Assembly: GCA_002291925.1 (NCBI GenBank)
Contig: DBAY01000035.1
Location: 1-6,740 of the forward strand
Direction of reading: 5' to 3'
DNA length: 6,740 nucleotides
Source: Alphaproteobacteria bacterium UBA998
Lineage (GTDB): Bacteria; Pseudomonadota; Alphaproteobacteria; Rickettsiales; UBA998
The position numbers were made by a program, and so were the translations under genes. Positions within the stretch are counted from its first letter, which is position 1. The number at the start of each line of letters is the position of its first letter. The notes below the pieces were generated by a model. That model ran no database searches. It was given only the letters and a program-made list of their open reading frames with translations, and was not told the DNA's origin. This document shows positions 6,152 through 6,740 of this stretch, in pieces.

Positions 6152-6687
6152 CACGCGCTCTCCTTGAGCAGCGGTTTCAGTTTCTTCTTCAACTGGAAGA
6201 TGCGCCACGACACCGTCGTTTCCGCGCATCCGAGCGCCTCGGCGGCCTCGCGGTGGTTAAGGCCCTCGGCGTAGACCAGCCACGCCGTTTCCTTCATGCC
6301 CTCTGGCAGCTGATCGAGCAGGTGCAGCACCTGCCGCGCCGCTTCCTTTTCCTCCTGCCCGCCGCTCACCGTCTCGACTGCCTCCCGCAGATATTCCGCT
6401 TCCGTCCTGTCCATTAGACGGTCCTTGCGCTGGAAATCCTTGGCGGCATTCACCACCAGCCGGTAGAGCCACGTCTTGAAGGCCGAATCGCCTCGGTAGG
6501 AGCGGATTTGCCGCGCCACCTTGATGCAGGCCTCATGGGCGATGTCCTCGGCATCCTGCCTGTGCCCGCACCAGCGATAGGCGGCGCGGTAGATGAGGAG
6601 GTAATGGCGGGAAATGAGAACATCGAGCGCCCCGGCATCCCCGGCGGCGGCCATGCGGGCCAGTTCGTGATCCTGAAGGTGCCTCAC
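6151..6687 (-). CDS. RNA polymerase sigma factor, ECF subfamily (sigma-70 family)
   Basis: A 178-residue protein with the two-domain layout of extracytoplasmic-function sigma factors, which direct RNA polymerase to a small set of stress or envelope promoters. Region 2 spans about residues 15-88: LISRHYLLIYRAAYRWCG, then the DAEDIAHEACIKVARQ helix, and region 2.3/2.4 with FKTWLYRLVVNAAKDFQRK. A variable Glu-rich linker (about 89-117) follows. Region 4 spans about 118-172 (LLDQLPEGMKETAWLVY) with the helix-turn-helix HREAAEALGCAETTVSWRIFQLKKKL. Length is typical, and no C-terminal extension is present. The start is GTG at 6687, with GAAAGG 6 nt upstream (6694-6699). The next Met (residue 12) would cut into the conserved DHELARMAAAGD opening, so GTG is preferred. 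It is the first gene of a coupled pair with the VWA membrane protein. No ECF-type -35 (GGAAC-like) could be assigned in the 53 bp before it. Confidence 0.94.
   Translation of the reverse strand: MRHLQDHELARMAAAGDAGALDVLISRHYLLIYRAAYRWCGHRQDAEDIAHEACIKVARQIRSYRGDSAFKTWLYRLVVNAAKDFQRKDRLMDRTEAEYLREAVETVSGGQEEKEAARQVLHLLDQLPEGMKETAWLVYAEGLNHREAAEALGCAETTVSWRIFQLKKKLKPLLKESA
6160..6165 (-). promoter_or_regulatory. Ribosome binding site of the VWA gene, inside the sigma factor gene
   Basis: AAGGAG on the - strand, 8 nt before the ATG at 6151, lies in the last codons of the sigma factor gene. It fixes the start of the VWA gene and points to coupled translation of the two proteins. Confidence 0.75.
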
Positions 6688-6693
6688 GGGCGG

Positions 6694-6699
6694 CCTTTC
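6694..6699 (-). promoter_or_regulatory. Ribosome binding site of the sigma factor gene
   Basis: GAAAGG on the - strand, 6 nt upstream of the GTG at 6687, supports this non-ATG start. The remaining upstream bases to the window edge (6700-6740) show no promoter or gene that I can support. Confidence 0.55.
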
Positions 6700-6740
6700 G
6701 CAGGTTGCTGGCTCAGAGTGGTGCCGACTAGAGGACTCGA

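Noticed and set aside
6700..6740. Search for an ECF-type autoregulated promoter upstream of the sigma factor
   Set aside because: Only a weak GCAACC-like stretch is present, and the spacing would put the -10 in the coding region. Any promoter is probably beyond the window edge.

Overview
The window is G+C-rich (by eye about 60%), densely coded and bacterial. It suggests a proteobacterium, most likely an alphaproteobacterium. The taxon rests mainly on the C-terminus of the first protein, which looks like alphaproteobacterial thioredoxin-reductase-type ferredoxin-NADP reductases, and on the sigma factor/VWA gene pair, so it is moderately supported only. No RNA genes, insertion sequences, CRISPR arrays or phage genes are visible.

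Region 1 (1-865, + strand) holds three genes whose ends overlap: the 3' end of a ferredoxin-NADP reductase, a 4-oxalocrotonate-tautomerase-family protein, and an adrenodoxin/Isc-type [2Fe-2S] ferredoxin. Reductase and ferredoxin could form an NADPH-to-ferredoxin electron chain. Why the tautomerase sits between them is not obvious.

Region 2 (908-3978) holds two divergently transcribed amino-acid transporters. A sodium:alanine/glycine symporter of the AGCS family lies on the - strand and an APC-superfamily cationic-amino-acid-type permease on the + strand. They share an intergenic region of about 137 bp containing short imperfect direct repeats. The permease is followed by about 80 bp of intergenic DNA rich in small palindromes, then a perfect hairpin terminator between it and the convergent VWA gene.

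Region 3 (4130-6687, - strand) is a two-gene unit: an ECF sigma factor, then a membrane-anchored von Willebrand factor A protein of the YfbK type. Stop and start codons overlap (TGATG), with a strong ribosome binding site inside the sigma gene. The VWA protein has a cytoplasmic stretch of about 74 residues before its single membrane segment, so it is placed and built like a membrane-bound regulator of the sigma factor. That role is inferred. An internal in-frame ATG with an excellent Shine-Dalgarno sequence just before the membrane segment, and a run of seven A upstream of it, are the most unusual small-scale features.

Most of the window is ordinary. I see no clear case for a wholly new system. 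The sigma/VWA pair is the best candidate for follow-up.
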